The position numbers were made by a program, and so were the translations under genes. From NCBI RefSeq assembly GCF_019649055.1, contig NW_026570223.1, positions 3,596,001 through 3,660,000 on the forward strand: a stretch of 64,000 bases of DNA, given 5' to 3'. This DNA is from Paramacrobiotus metropolitanus. Lineage: Eukaryota; Tardigrada; Eutardigrada; Parachela; Macrobiotidae. Of the stretch, positions 27,718 to 42,795 are shown piece by piece. Under the pieces are notes generated by a model that had not been told where the DNA came from, ran no database searches, and was given only the letters and a program-made list of their open reading frames with translations. Numbering within the stretch: position 1 is the first letter of the stretch; each line of letters opens with the position of its first letter.

Positions 27718-29297
27718 TCAGTCGACATTCATTTGTTCCCCGGTCGCCAATGGGGCCTTTTCTGGAGCAGACGGGCCCGCAGCCGGCTGCTCAGGAAGAT
27801 TTACATCGACGCCACCAACACCGCCATTTTCCTGGACATTTTCGGCAATATCGGTGTCCTCCTGATTGCCGGATCCCGTTGTTTCGAAATCGTTGAAAAC
27901 ACTTTTCTTGACAATCTGCGTCATGATGGCGTGCATAGCTTCACAGGACACTTTGCGCCCGTCCTTCACCGCCTTATGGAAATCCGTTTCTGCATCACTA
28001 CAATCGCCTCCGAATAATCCACGACCACTGAACAGGCTTTCCCGACGAATGTCGTTGGTGGCACGCTGCAGCTTATCCGCCACATCTTGAGTCTGTTCAA
28101 TATTGTAGCTGAGATTTTTCAACCACGGAGACGAACTGAGCGTCGCGATCCAGTACTGCTTCCACAGCTGATTAATTAGGCGTTTATCAGAGGACGTCTT
28201 GAAATACGACACATTCAATTGATAGTATTCTTTGTAGTGGCTTCCAAAATCTTCGACTTTCTTCAAGGGGATATTGCGGTACAGAGTGTCTTTTTCTTCA
28301 GCAGGGATGTGGCCTTTAGGATATGTGCGGAACGCACCAGATCAACTTGTCCAGCGGCGATCGTGCGAATCGGATCAATCACAACTGCCAACCAAGGTTC
28401 TGCAAAAACACAATAAAATCAAGGGAAATTAACGCTGTAGTAACTTAACCTAAATAACAAAACTACTGATAAAATACGAATACAGTAGCAACATGGCTTC
28501 CAAATTATTCAATATCGGATAAAAAAACTGAGTTTGCAGCAATTTTTGAGAAGAACGTCAGCAACAGGTTTGTCAAAGCGACAAGAAACAAGAATTACAA
28601 GTATACTAAAATTTAAAAAATACACTAAAATTAAAATTCGGTCTGTAATGGGAATTCGGTGGGAAAGGAAAATCAAATAATATAACAAAACAAGCAAAAT
28701 ACAAACACAGAGAAGACTCCGCAATTACTTCAGCCCGATAAAGAAACTAGTTTCAAAAACAGAAAGAATTCGACGGCATAATAATGTGTTTGGCTCACCT
28801 TGAAAAGTTTGATTAAGTCGCTGAGTTTCAACATCAATTCCCGACAACCAGCAACCATATCCAGGATGGCTGTGGTACCATCCAATAACGTTCTCCACAC
28901 GTCCAACCACTTTCTGCGTCTCCATGTATTGCGTCATATATTCGTACGCCTGTGCTTGAGCATTCACCCTGGTTTCCGTTCCTTCGACGGGCAAAGCGAA
29001 AGCGTCCATAACAATCATCGTACCCGCATCAGCACGACCCAGCATCAAACCCATCACTTCCAGGTTCCCGCCGCTCCGAGCGTGCATGACCATTTTCAAC
29101 AGAGCCAAAGCTGAAATCCGAACGGTTTTGAAGAAATTCGAGTCCTTCTCCCATGGTTTAGCATTCATCATTCGCTGGTGTTCATCTTCGTTGAAGCGAA
29201 AGAGATCGTCCACATTGCGCACAGACTGAACAGAGTTCTGCCATTCCCAGCCACGCTGCGCAATGTCTTTCTGTGATAGTTTTTCAACGCCGGACAT
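27718..29297 (-). CDS. COPS5: COP9 signalosome subunit 5 (CSN5/Jab1), with a 1-nt frameshift
   Basis: There are two exons: 28799-29297 and 27718-28399. Residues ~55-260 form the MPN/JAMM metalloprotease domain, with [10 protein letters not shown] (Glu80) and [14 protein letters not shown] (His142, His144, Asp155). This is the zinc site that removes NEDD8 from cullins. The C-terminal helical region aligns with KIEDFG...YYxLxVSYFKSS of animal CSN5. An acidic Gly/Pro-rich extension of about 50 residues follows, beyond the usual end. Exon 2 cannot be read in one frame. It encodes [21 protein letters not shown] and then needs one extra base at the GG pair (plus strand 28337-28338) to continue GAFRTYPKG. 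The exon length is one short of phase. A homopolymer deletion (GGG to GG), from error or mutation, is the simplest explanation. Confidence 0.9.
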
Positions 29298-30046
29298 TTT
29301 CGCTCTAGCTATCTACTGCTTTTAGAATCCTCGTAATTGGTTGTAAGGTTCGACTGGCTTAAACTGTGAAAAAACTACTAGCTATGTACAGTGAGATCGT
29401 GAGTTGTACCAGAACCTGCGTAAATTACACTAGGTACAGTCAACAGTGAGATTGCCGTACAATCATCACAGTATGGCTAATGGGCCGTAATGGCTAACGC
29501 CTAATGGCTATTGCTTGAATATTCTGTAATAAGAGTCATAAGACAATAATCAAAAACACAACCGACAATTTTTATTCATTCTTCGTTCGTTCATTCATTT
29601 GTTTTGACTGTACTATCAAGTACAGTGGTTGTATAATACAAGGTATACTTATTACATGTAATCAGTCTAGTAACAAAACCGGGAAGTAAAAACAATAATT
29701 ATTAGTGTCCGGGTCACCGGGTGGTCGCAAAAAGCTGTTGGCGAATTATCCCGCATTGGCCGATATCCCCTTTTCGATCTTATCACTTATCGTGTGCTTT
29801 TTCGTGCCGGCTTTTTGTCCCACTGTGGGTGAACTTCATGCTGCAAACCCGACATTTATGCGGCTTAATGTCCAAATGGCTGTTTATATGGTCGATCAAC
29901 TGGTGCCGGATCTTAAACGGCTTTGCGTGGCATCCAAGCCAATTGCAAGCAAACTCACGGCTTTCTATACAAAATTAAAAATACGGCTTGCAGAGATGTC
30001 AATCCTTACTCGTACTTAATTAAGCGTGTATGAGCTGTTTCACATA
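29298..30046. other. CSN5 upstream region with an unassigned plus-strand frame
   Basis: The CSN5 promoter should lie near 29300-29450. A 104-codon plus-strand frame (29705-30019) contains a hydrophobic stretch (ILSLIVCFFVPAFCPT) but has no ATG at its head. It could be an orphan exon or gene fragment, and I could not connect it to anything. Confidence 0.25.
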
Positions 30047-30382
30047 TCACAATTGTAACGTACGGTCTGCGTCGGCCGACGGGAAACAGTAGTCACACCT
30101 TCCCTGTTCTGATGGTGAGCATAACCGCGGCCGCGTTCTACCAGTGAGCAGGTCAAGCAGGGCTTCTTTCGAACGCTGCACCGTCGGGCCAGCTTCAAGA
30201 GGATGCTGGCTCAGCTTCCTTGGCTTCTGGGTTGGCTCGTTTCTGGTGTCACTTGCGCATCGCTTTAAAAACGCCTTCTTTGGCGGTAGATGAGGAAGCG
30301 ATTCTTCGTCCTTTGTAGATGTTACCGGCTGTACACTGCTCGAAGCCGGCGCCGAGATGGATGTCGAAGAGAATGATGCCAT
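30047..30382 (-). CDS. Small hypothetical protein
   Basis: This is an ATG-initiated 111-aa single-exon frame. It has a Ser/Ala-rich N-terminus (MASFSSTSISAPASSS), then basic Pro-rich segments (LPPKKAFLKR, KPRKL) and a CDYC near the end. It is disordered in appearance, with no signal peptide or known domain. It lies 0.56 kb downstream of CHTF8 on the same strand. It may be a real lineage-specific gene or a chance frame. Confidence 0.3.
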   Translation of the reverse strand: MASFSSTSISAPASSSVQPVTSTKDEESLPHLPPKKAFLKRCASDTRNEPTQKPRKLSQHPLEAGPTVQRSKEALLDLLTGRTRPRLCSPSEQGRCDYCFPSADADRTLQL

Positions 30383-30943
30383 TACAATTACTAACTGTGT
30401 TAATCCGTACTACTGTAAAAAATTAAACTTTTAGGAAAGGTCACGGTCTGATGGTTCCGAAGTCTCAAGTCTGATTGGAGATTCGTACTGCAAATCCAGC
30501 TGGATAAAACTAATGCATGACGTACAGCCTTATATACTTATAACCGCTCGTATCTGGTTAGTAGTTACAGTACTTCCTTTATTGCTGCGATATCCCATTG
30601 CGCATGACAGGCGATTTAGACAATAAGCTAGCCCGATGGCCGCCGCACGGATGTTGGATAGCATCACAGGAGTGGCAGCTTTATCGAAATGCCAACTTAC
30701 CAGATCATGATATGCAATACCAAATTACTACAGTACTTGAAATTTTCAGATATTTCCTGGTCAGTGTTACTTCGTCATATTACACTGTGAAATTCTTTGC
30801 ACAAAGAATTACACCAGCGACAGGGTGACACTTGCGATTTACGATTATTATGAACATACTCGTACAAAGCAAGCACAAGCATAAAGGTTCAATGTTGTTC
30901 TCAGCTCAAAAATGAAACTCCGTAGAGAAAAGGTAATCTACGG
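30383..30943. other. Spacer downstream of CHTF8
   Basis: No supported gene is present here. A TACTCGTA octamer lies at 30857-30864. Confidence 0.35.
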
Positions 30944-31864
30944 TCAAACTTCTTTGTCTTGAAACGTAACGTGCCGTGGACGCTCTTTGAATAAAGCCTT
31001 CCGCCGTACAACCGCTTGCATTTCCAGCACTGGCTCTTCGATCCCGTTACTGTTTGAGAGTTTTCCTTTCTGCAGGATAATCAAAGGTTTTGGCAAAGAC
31101 AAAATGTCACCGGTGAGCGCATAATTCCCAATCATCATTACGGCTTTCTGGAAGGCACGTGTTACTTCACAATGGATTGATTTGGTTGTGATATATACAA
31201 TATTGTAGATTCGTTTACTTTACTAATCCGATTAACCAGCGTACGGATAAAGAATCTAATAATCCCACTTAAGAAAGTCGAATATTAGTAATCCCATTCT
31301 GCTTGAGCTTGTATAAAACGTTTGCCGTTTAGACAGCTTAGTCGCTTACAGCTCATGGTTTAATTTTCAAACTTAATTTACATTTGTAAATGTTGATATG
31401 CATGGCCTAACTACGGAATAACCATTTTTTATGGTGGAAAATACATCCTACACAGCTCGTGTAAAGATTAATTTCTTTTGAAGTTTGAGGTTAGCTGTAA
31501 GTACTTCTATTTCTAAGCAGTTTGCTTCAACTTCCGTTAGAACTAATAAGTTAAGTAATAATAATAAGTTACTCACTTCGATCTTTTGGCCACCTGGTAC
31601 GCGAGCGGAAGATGGTACTCCGATGTGCAACGTGCCAATTTCCTGGCCAGCCAGCAGTTTATCAGTCTCCGTGACCAGCTCTCCTTGCAATTCAATCATC
31701 AACCACTCAGGAGTTTTCCCGTCTTCCGTTCGCGTTTCGGTTTTTCTGTCAAAACAAGATAATGTAGCACAAAACTATTCTGCACCGTAACGAGTAAAGA
31801 AAGAAATTTCTTTAGATGTCACTTTTTCAGTATTCGCTAACCTAAATATGGGAATCTGGACCAT
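30944..31864 (-). CDS. CHTF8: Chromosome transmission fidelity protein 8 (CTF8)
   Basis: Three exons, all in phase, give 131 aa (human 121): 31842-31864, 31577-31745 and 30944-31147. The start MVQIPIF, the EWLMIELQGEL block, GTLHIGVPS, NYALTGDILSLPKPL and the C-terminal KALFKERP match the CTF8 core. In animals this is EW.LMELQGE, then HxLxGKxxxLxKPxxVL, then KxxFKxRPxP. CTF8 is the small subunit of the alternative clamp loader CTF18-DCC1-CTF8-RFC, which loads PCNA and supports sister-chromatid cohesion. Exon 1 is only 23 nt. Confidence 0.9.
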
Positions 31865-32217
31865 GATTCAGCCTTAACAATTAATAATAACTCGCTATGT
31901 CGACAAACAAAGAAGTAGAAAAATGAGTATTTCTTATAAGATTACTTATAGTTATTGTGAATATTTTCGAAATCACAATAATTATTTTGTTAATGGTCCG
32001 CTGTGCAGAGTACAACACAACAAAGCATTAGTTTCCTGTTTGTCCTACAAGTAGACACCGAAGGTGGCAGCTACTGGTTTGTTTACGTTTGCACTTTTTC
32101 AGTTTTGCTTTAAGAAGTCGAGCTGAGACGGGAAAAATCCGCCAGCCCTTTCAGATTCCAGGACGTTTCTGTTTTTGTTCTGTGACTAGTCTTTCCACGG
32201 CATTTTTGTATGTCAAA
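31865..32217. other. Divergent promoter region of CHTF8 and FAM98
   Basis: The two starts are 353 bp apart, head to head, so this is a likely bidirectional promoter. The FAM98 frame stays open upstream to 32089. The ATG at 32218 matches the family N-terminus, and the upstream Arg/Phe-rich part is more likely 5' UTR. Confidence 0.45.
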
Positions 32218-33741
32218 ATGGAATCTCTGGAAGCCAAAGTTTTCAGTGATCTGCTGACCGTTTATGGGAATGGGACCTTTACTTCCGAAAACTTCCGCAA
32301 TGCCATTGGTAACGGGACAGCAGCCGTCGAATACAGCCACATCATCATGGCTCTTTGCAAGCAGCTGCGGATTTTGGCTAATATTAATCAGGACATTTCG
32401 GAAATGCGATCTCCAGCTGACGCCAACTCATTCGTCATGGATGTTACCAGTTTCCTGCACGAAATGGAATGTCCGTATGCTCGGCTGACTTCCGCTCCGC
32501 TGACGGAACGTCTGGCGACCCCGGAAAATCGTCTGCTTCTGGTGGATTTCCTTGTGGGCGAACTGCAGGCAAGTGATGTTCTTGCTTTTCCGTAGAATAA
32601 ATCAGGAGGTTAGTGACTTCTGCGGCAGTATCAAGATTTAATTAATCTTCTAGAAGTGATTATACGGAATTAGGAAGTAAGTGATTGTACGTATTGTAAG
32701 AGTACGTATTTAATGATTTCATCTTCTTGAAATGATTAGAATTTTAGATTCCTGAATACGGGGAAAAATTTGTACTGTCTGTTTTTTAGCTGGCAACATC
32801 GCAACAAATCAAAAAACACAATTTAAAATTAAAACAGAATACCTGTTACTCCTTATTATCTTTATATCTCGATAAAGCCGGTTTGGTTGATTCCTGGAAA
32901 TAAACAGTTTTTGTACGGTTTTAAATTTTTATTAAAATTTTTCACTGCAGCATTACTGATTCTTTCATGGTAGGCTGCGCGTGTGAATTACGCTACATAC
33001 GGACCGGAAACTTCGAAACCTGCACAGTCTCCTCTAGCAGCAAATCTGGCGAAAGTTTGCAACATCCTTAACGTTCAAGTGCCAGCCGATGTGGATCCTG
33101 GCCAACTGTTCCACACCCTGGAATCGAAACTTCAGCAGTATATTGCTTCCTTGCCGCCTGGCGCACTTCCTAAACCACTCATTACTACCCCGCTGAATGA
33201 ACAACAGTACGCCCAGCTGGAACAGTTCGACGAGGCGATGCGTAGCGAGTACCGGCTGCGTCGTGAGATGCTCTTGAAACGCTTCGACGTAACCATACAG
33301 TCGTTTTCTTGGTCCGAGCGTGCCAAAGCCAAAGAGGCCGAACTGAATCACATTTGGACGTCGCGACGTCCGCACATGCCGCTGGATTCCAATGTGACCA
33401 TGGGGGATATTCTGGGAGCCACGGACGATTTACTGCGTGTGCAGAAGGCCACCAGCAATTCCGTCCGACAGCACACACAGTGTCCGATTAATCGTCTGGT
33501 GATTGGGAATGTTCCGGATCGAGGCGGACGTCCCAGTGAAGCGGTGGTGCCGCCACGGGATATGCCGGGATTTCGAGCACGCGTGGACGGCGGAGGTGGG
33601 CGGGGAGCTCATGGTGGACGAGGGCGCGGTGGTGGTGGAAGAGTTCAGAGTGGTTACGGTGGGGGCGATGGTTATCATGGCGGTGGACACCGAGGCCGAA
33701 CGTTCCATCAGACACGCGGTGGTTATCAACAGCGGTATTGA
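32218..33741 (+). CDS. FAM98 family protein
   Basis: Two exons (32218-32568 and 32974-33741) give 372 aa. The conserved FAM98 domain covers ~1-290, with ECPYARLTS, KRFDVTIQSFSWSERAKAK and INRLVIGNVPDRGGRPSE (animal FAM98: KRLDVTVQSFGWSDRAK, VPDRGGRPNE). The C-terminal ~60 residues are RGG/Gly-rich (GGRGRGGGGRVQSGYGGGDG). FAM98 proteins join DDX1, RTCB, C14orf166 and ASHWIN in the tRNA-ligase/RNA-transport complex. FAM98A also interacts with PRMT1. The intron uses a GC donor, CAG|gcaagt, with acceptor gtag|GCTGCG. It restores GELQ-AARVNY in phase. Confidence 0.92.
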
Positions 33742-34267
33742 TTGTCGGTGATGTTAAGCATTTTTTACACTGCTCTCCCTGTTGTTACCTTTTCTGAATT
33801 ATGTTCCTTTTTAAGGTGCAAAAATTTTGGACACATTAGATTTCCCGGTTCAAGTGTTATGATAAAAGCCCTATGGAGTTAAATAGATTTGATGTTTGGG
33901 TTTGACATTCTCGTCATACAAAACGTGCCTTTCCGTTTACGAGTGAACTGCGTTTTGAATCATAACATCTGATAATACACTAATAAGCAATGCAGTACTG
34001 AATGTTCGAACAAAGAGGAAGCAATCCACTTCATTTAATGGCTTAAAAGCTTTTTATTTTCATGATTCAACGTCTGAAACACGAAGGGAATCCAAACAAA
34101 AACGGGAAAATAAAATTAAATCTAAACAGCAGCGAACTTAAACGCGAAAGTAAAGCAGTCATTTGTAATCTATCACAATCGAAGAACACCAGAATATTTC
34201 TTGATTTAACCACCACCAGCAACTAAAGCCCCGCTAGCTGCAGACAGAATCCCACTGTCGCTTACAT
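33742..34267. other. Convergent 3' flanks of FAM98 and GPI
   Basis: AT-rich spacer with no supported gene. Confidence 0.4.
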
Positions 34268-37527
<3,260 letters not shown>

Positions 37528-38607
37528 TGCGATGGGACTTTCGGGAATACCACAACAGCAATCAAAAACAAACTTTCGGGCAAACCAAGGGCGAATATGA
37601 CACAAGCCGAACTTCCGCGGATGCTTTTGCGCGTTTGGTATGATTAAATGATTTGCCCGATTTCGGACAGCAAAAAACCTGCAGACATGCGCCTTGTAGA
37701 ACGAGCTGATGCTTTATCGGTAAGAAGAAATCTTGCGCGTCAGACGTCGACCTCTGCGCCCTTGAAAATGATTGGTGCGCCTTCTTGCAAACAGAAACAA
37801 AAGTTTATGCTGACTCATCGAGATTGCAGCTGCACAGCATAGGGGGTAGTGGCGAAGGCCGAAGATCCGAGACCCTTATTTCGCTGATCCACCATTACTA
37901 AAATTCTACGTTTTTTTTTCTTACCTTATAAAGTATAAGTTATACTCTTTGTATTTACTTTTTATTACTAAACTTAAAATATTATTTCACTTTATGTATT
38001 TATTGCTGTATGTAATAATCGTTCTTTGGCGTTCATGCGACAACGCCGACAAGGGCCGGACAACGCTCCAAGTTGTGTTTAGCGGTTACCCATGGAGGCC
38101 GCCTATATACACTACTGTAGAAGTAGCTCGGCGCGTTGGGCGCTACGTCTCGGCATCGCGCACGCCGCGTATTGAGAGGACAGCCACGAACCAGAAAAAA
38201 ACATTTAGCAGGCGAGCGGGAACCTGGAATTTTTTTCTTTTTTGTGAGATCTTCCATCAATATCAGAATGTTATGTTGTAAGTTGAACTAAAATTGCATA
38301 AATTTTATTAACTGATTTGCATAGTTTGTGCTTCTGCGATCAAATCATCAAAGCATTGAAATGCAGCCTTTATGAATGATGTCATAAAGGCCCTCGTTTG
38401 TCACGGTTTGTGCTTTTTAGATTGTGCCTCAAAACCGGGAGACCTGCAAAGCCTTTCGGCCCTTGCCCAACGGCTTATGAAGCTGCCTGACGCATGTGAC
38501 TGGAATAAGAAATTGGGTGGAATTGGGCTTTGTTGTGCTTTCATCGGAGTTTATGCGATTTGAACATCCGATGAAGGGTTGATGTTATATTGTTATATGT
38601 TAGCGTT
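37528..38607. other. Divergent upstream region of GPI and the zinc-ribbon gene
   Basis: This holds the 5' regions of two divergent genes. A plus-strand 64-codon frame (37648-37842) and others have no resemblance to known proteins. The first exon of the downstream gene may be non-coding and lie here. Confidence 0.35.
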
Positions 38608-40457
38608 ATGGAGCCAGTGCTGAGTCTGGAATCTTGCGCGAAATGTGTACCGCTTTTGGAAGTACTGCTGAAACTCCGTAATGCCAATCTTCAGTTTCAA
38701 ACGAACGTGGAAGAAATCAGCCTTTTGGTGAAAGATCGCCAAGCGAAGGAGAAAGAAAATCAAGAACTGCTGTCGGAGCAAAAGAAGACAAACGCAGAAA
38801 ATCAGGAGTTACTATCGGAAAATAAGAAAATGAGGAACGATATTAAACGCATTCGCGATCAGAATTTCCAGCACCTGCAGGATATTGAACTGCTGAAAAC
38901 CGAAAATAGAGAACTGCGTGCTCAGATTACTATCTGCAGGGACCGCAAAGAGCAAGGAACGCAAATAGACACATTTCCCAAGCATGCGACGACCCAAACG
39001 AAAGTTGCGACCAAAGTGGCTAGGATTCTAACTGATAAATTTCCGTTATTTCCAGTACCTGATATACCTTCCAAGGAAGCAGTCAGCAGTTCTCTTCCTG
39101 AGGATACAGGCAAGAGAAGGTCCCCTGTGAAGCGAATTGCCAAAAGAAAGAAACTGGAACTGTTGTGTGAAAATGGAGATCTGGAATATTCATACGGTAG
39201 CGGTAAAGCAGGCAGCTGTGCTAAATGTGGTACAAGTTTCCGCGGTAGTATTGAACTTTGCTTATACTGTTATCATTATCCGGACTACGAAAATTTTCTT
39301 GATATTAAGGATACGCTGTCACGGAATCCTAGTGAATACCTTACAGGTAGGCCGAGATTGAAAATTCCTTATTTCGTTTCGTTTTTCATGTCGTAAAAGT
39401 AGTGGCAAATTCATAGAACTGTTAATCACTTGCAAAAAATTGTTCAGTGGATTTTACAGAAGAATTTCTTTAATGAATGTGCTTTTGCTTGGTAAATCTT
39501 TCTCGCTCTTTCGAATTTCGAAATGATTTTACTGAATCATTTACTAAACTGTCGCACTCGTTTCTGGTTTTTTGGCTTTCTTTTTTACTTCTTACTTGCA
39601 TCGATCGTGTACTGATCTGCAGTGTTGCATTTACGGATTTTGTCTTCTATAAATAATTTGCCATTATTTTCTTTCATCCAGATTAATTTTAGAGATTTGC
39701 CCTAACCCTGCTCTTTTTTGTAGATGGTGTATTTAAAAGGCCTATTTCACCGCGACCAGAGCCAGATCTAAAGAAATTGTCGAAAACTTCTCCGCCTTTT
39801 GAGCACCCATCCAGTGCTTATTCGCGCAGCGTGGAGCCGTCCGAGTACTGTGGTCTGAACGGTGCCGTTGATTTATCGCTTGCACCCGAAAATATTCCAG
39901 AATCGAGTGTCGACCTTAACGATGCAAAGGATCTTCCAAGTGACTGTGTTGCTCACAATCAGTTGCTATTACGTGCTACAACAGTGACGAATCACATAAA
40001 CGCCAATTTCGCCGACGTTGCTCCTGTTATGTTTGCTGGACCAATTCAGGATTTGAATTTGCATTTCTTTTCCGATAGTTTGAATTCGCGTACCATGGAG
40101 GATGATTTGGACGTATTTTTTCAGTCAGCCAAAGAGTGTGTGCTGATCAGTGATTGTCCCGAATTCGACAGTGGTGATGATGCCGAAATGACAGCATTAA
40201 CAGCGGAAGTAGATCTTATACTTTCGGAGCTCCGTTGCTTTCGGGACGCTCCTTTGTCGCCCCTGTCGGAAATCAGTGAAGAAGAAGATACCGGTTTTGA
40301 GGAAGATGCTGATTTTATTTCGAGGTCTGCAGCGGATGTGGAAATGGCGGATGATCCGGAAATTACGCATATTTTAAGGCGCTGGAGATTTGAATTTGGT
40401 GCCGATATGAGACCGTTATCGCCATTGTCTGAACCTGACGATTGTTCTGCAGACTGA
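38608..40457 (+). CDS. Coiled-coil protein with a CxxC-CxxC zinc ribbon, unrecognised
   Basis: Two exons (38608-39346 and 39724-40457, joined in phase 1) give 490 aa. Residues ~20-120 form a long coiled coil rich in Lys/Glu/Asn (KENQELLSEQKKTNAENQ). A basic patch (KRIAKRKK) follows near 180. Then comes C-x2-C-x11-C-x2-C (CAKCGTSF...LCLYC), a likely zinc-binding knuckle. The C-terminal half is acidic and Ser/Pro-rich, with two PLSPLSE motifs. The combination of a basic stretch, zinc ribbon and acidic tail suggests a nuclear or regulatory protein. I do not recognise the family. Confidence 0.7.
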
Positions 40458-41851
40458 ATGAGATTGCCAAAAAAATGAAGTTGTGATTAAAATATTGATC
40501 TACTGTGGTTTCCTTTTATAACAAATTTTAAGTATCCGATCCGGTGTTACTTTTAATGGTAACGACTTACAGGGTGATTGTTTAAGTAATCATTGCATCC
40601 AGTGTTGGATTTTGTTGCTTTCGTTTCGTTTGTTATTTTGTTGATTTTGATTATCCTGGGAATTTGGTTAATGCCAATTTGGCATTTGTAAACTCGAATG
40701 ATGAAACTGGTTTGGTTTGTGTAGAACGAAAAATTATTAAGGAAACGAAGCGGACACAAGTGCTTTTTTCAACATATAGAAGTAATTATCCTGGAAGTTG
40801 GACAATCATCTGATCCTGCCGGTGTTTTTCATGATTTTTTTGGGTTTCTAACTTTCTATTAATTCTATATTATGATTTATCCAAATTTACTCACTGATAC
40901 ATACCAATACCGAATCATATACTGTGCGCAGAGGACCAGTTCTCTCTACGCTGCTGGTACGAGACGGGAACATTCCCAGACGACGGGCGCAGTTTAAGCC
41001 ACTCCTTGCTGTGGAATTTTGAAACGCTTTTTGTTACGGTGAGTACCTCGTAGAACGTTTATAGAATCAACTACAAAATGAACAGAGAAATCATGGACTT
41101 TCGAAATTTTATGTGACTTAATAGACTTTTTTCCGTTTGTTTTGTGACTGCATTTGGACGGACTTTTTGATTTTTGCTACGCGTACGAGTATTAGTAGTC
41201 GATGTCTATGAGACGGTGATTTCATTTTTTTTATTAAAATTAACGTTCCGAATTTTGCAAAGGTTACTTCTTACTGTGAAGATCTTTTGGAATTCAAGTT
41301 ACAAGTCCTCTAAACGGCGAACAGGTGAGGTGATCTGTCCGTGATCAATAAATAAACTGTACAGTAGCGCTGTTTGGTTTTTTGTGATAGACGTGCACTT
41401 GTGCAGATTCATACGAAATTACGAGTATAAAAGCGGCTGATTAATGATAATTGCGAGTCCAACTCCAGCCACTACGTCATAAAATGAAATAATGTTTTTA
41501 CTATGATGAACTTAGATTATATGCAAGAATTTTTACCCGATTTATAGAACACTAACCATAAGAACAGTATGTCAATTTTTAATATAAGTACTCAGTACTG
41601 TACTGGTAGATGTCTGTGCCCATTGGCCATGTCCTAAATGTTTTCTGTTTACAGTTTATTATGTACTCGTATTTATATTATGTTCAACCGACTCTAAATT
41701 AGAACAGTCTAACTTGTAATAAAATACAACCCTGTTAGAGCGAGGTATAAAAACCAGATTGTAAATTTTGGCAGTAAATCACTTTCACTTGGTCACTGTA
41801 TGGGCTCGGTGGGCTTACCGTCTCGATTTTCATTTATTACTTAATTTCAGA
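40458..41851. other. Intergenic region with clustered TACGAGTA octamers
   Basis: TACGAGTA/TACTCGTA occurs at 41184, 41420 and 41664. A TATAAAAACC box starts at about 41746, and an intronic acceptor (tttcag) lies just before the ATG at 41852. The DUF1761 transcript therefore probably starts near 41775 and contains a 5' UTR intron. Confidence 0.45.
41746..41752 (+). promoter_or_regulatory. Putative TATA box of the DUF1761 gene
   Basis: TATAAAA lies about 105 bp upstream of the ATG. The interval ends in a splice-acceptor-like TTAATTTCAG immediately before the coding exon. Confidence 0.35.
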
Positions 41852-42795
41852 ATGAACGTTCCGCGAGCTTTTACTCCTATCACCTGGAAATACGGAGCCA
41901 TTGGGGCTGGTGTGGCTTTGACTCAAGGTCTTGGCATGGTAAGGGAAAAGAATTTAACCTAAACTGTAAGACGAACAAGTTAGTGAGTAGGGGTCTATCG
42001 AGCAAAAACCGCTATAAACAGCCTCAAAGGGATAAAATATCTTGCTGGATTGGGATTTGCTGGAATACAGCACTATCCTTGCCGGAGGTGGGCTGCGCCT
42101 GCCTCTTCCATTTAACGAAATATTAAGCTGTAAACAGGGCAAACTGTTCGCCTTACAATTAGCGTAGTTTACAGTGTTTAGTGCGAAACTTTTCATGTTT
42201 ATGATTTGTGAGTTGATAAATTTAAATGCGTTAGGCGTGGTATTCGCCTCAAGTTTTTGGGAAGATCTGGGCGAAATACCATCCAGTGACGGCCAATACG
42301 ATGTCGAAGGAAGACCACACAACGAGCATGTTGATTTCCACAGTGGCTGATACCGGATTTGCTTTCTTGCTAAACTATCTCAGCAGGTACAAGTGTTTTA
42401 CTGGAAAATTCAGTCTGAAACTCGATTGAGTAATTAATACAGACAAGTGCGGTAATAACCGTTGTACTTTTGCAGTCGTTATTTCCGGCCGCTGACTATT
42501 ACGGTAAGTGTATTTACTTTGTACTGCATAACGGTTTTATTTGGTTTTTTCCATCACAGGAATTATCCTATTATCTGTTTGTTGTAATTTGTGAATGCAA
42601 ATTATGCATTGTGTATTTTATGTGCTTTAGGATGCACTCCTCTTGACGGGAATCGTCAGCGGAATCCAGCTGTTACCTCAGTTGCCGCATGTCCTGTGGG
42701 GAAAGAAAGCGCCGGAGGAGTTCATTGTCGACCACGGCTACAACATTCTGGGCATTTTCATCAAAGTCTTGGCGCTGATGTACATGCCGTACTGA
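41852..42795 (+). CDS. DUF1761 family small membrane protein
   Basis: Four exons in phase give 143 aa: 41852-41938, 42235-42386, 42476-42503 and 42631-42795. The segment GMAWYSPQVFGKIWAKYHP carries the family hallmark (L/A-W-Y-S-P-x-x-F-G-x-x-W). About four hydrophobic segments are present, with the C-terminal half FIVDHGYNILGIFIKVLALM. DUF1761 proteins are small integral membrane proteins of unknown function found in bacteria and animals. Exon 3 is only 28 nt. Confidence 0.72.

Noticed and set aside
29705..30019. 104-codon plus-strand frame with a hydrophobic segment
   Set aside because: No ATG at its head, no identifiable family and no joinable exons. It could be a fragment but is not supported as a gene.
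32983..33729. Several minus-strand frames over FAM98 exon 2
   Set aside because: GC-rich antisense shadows of a well-supported coding exon.
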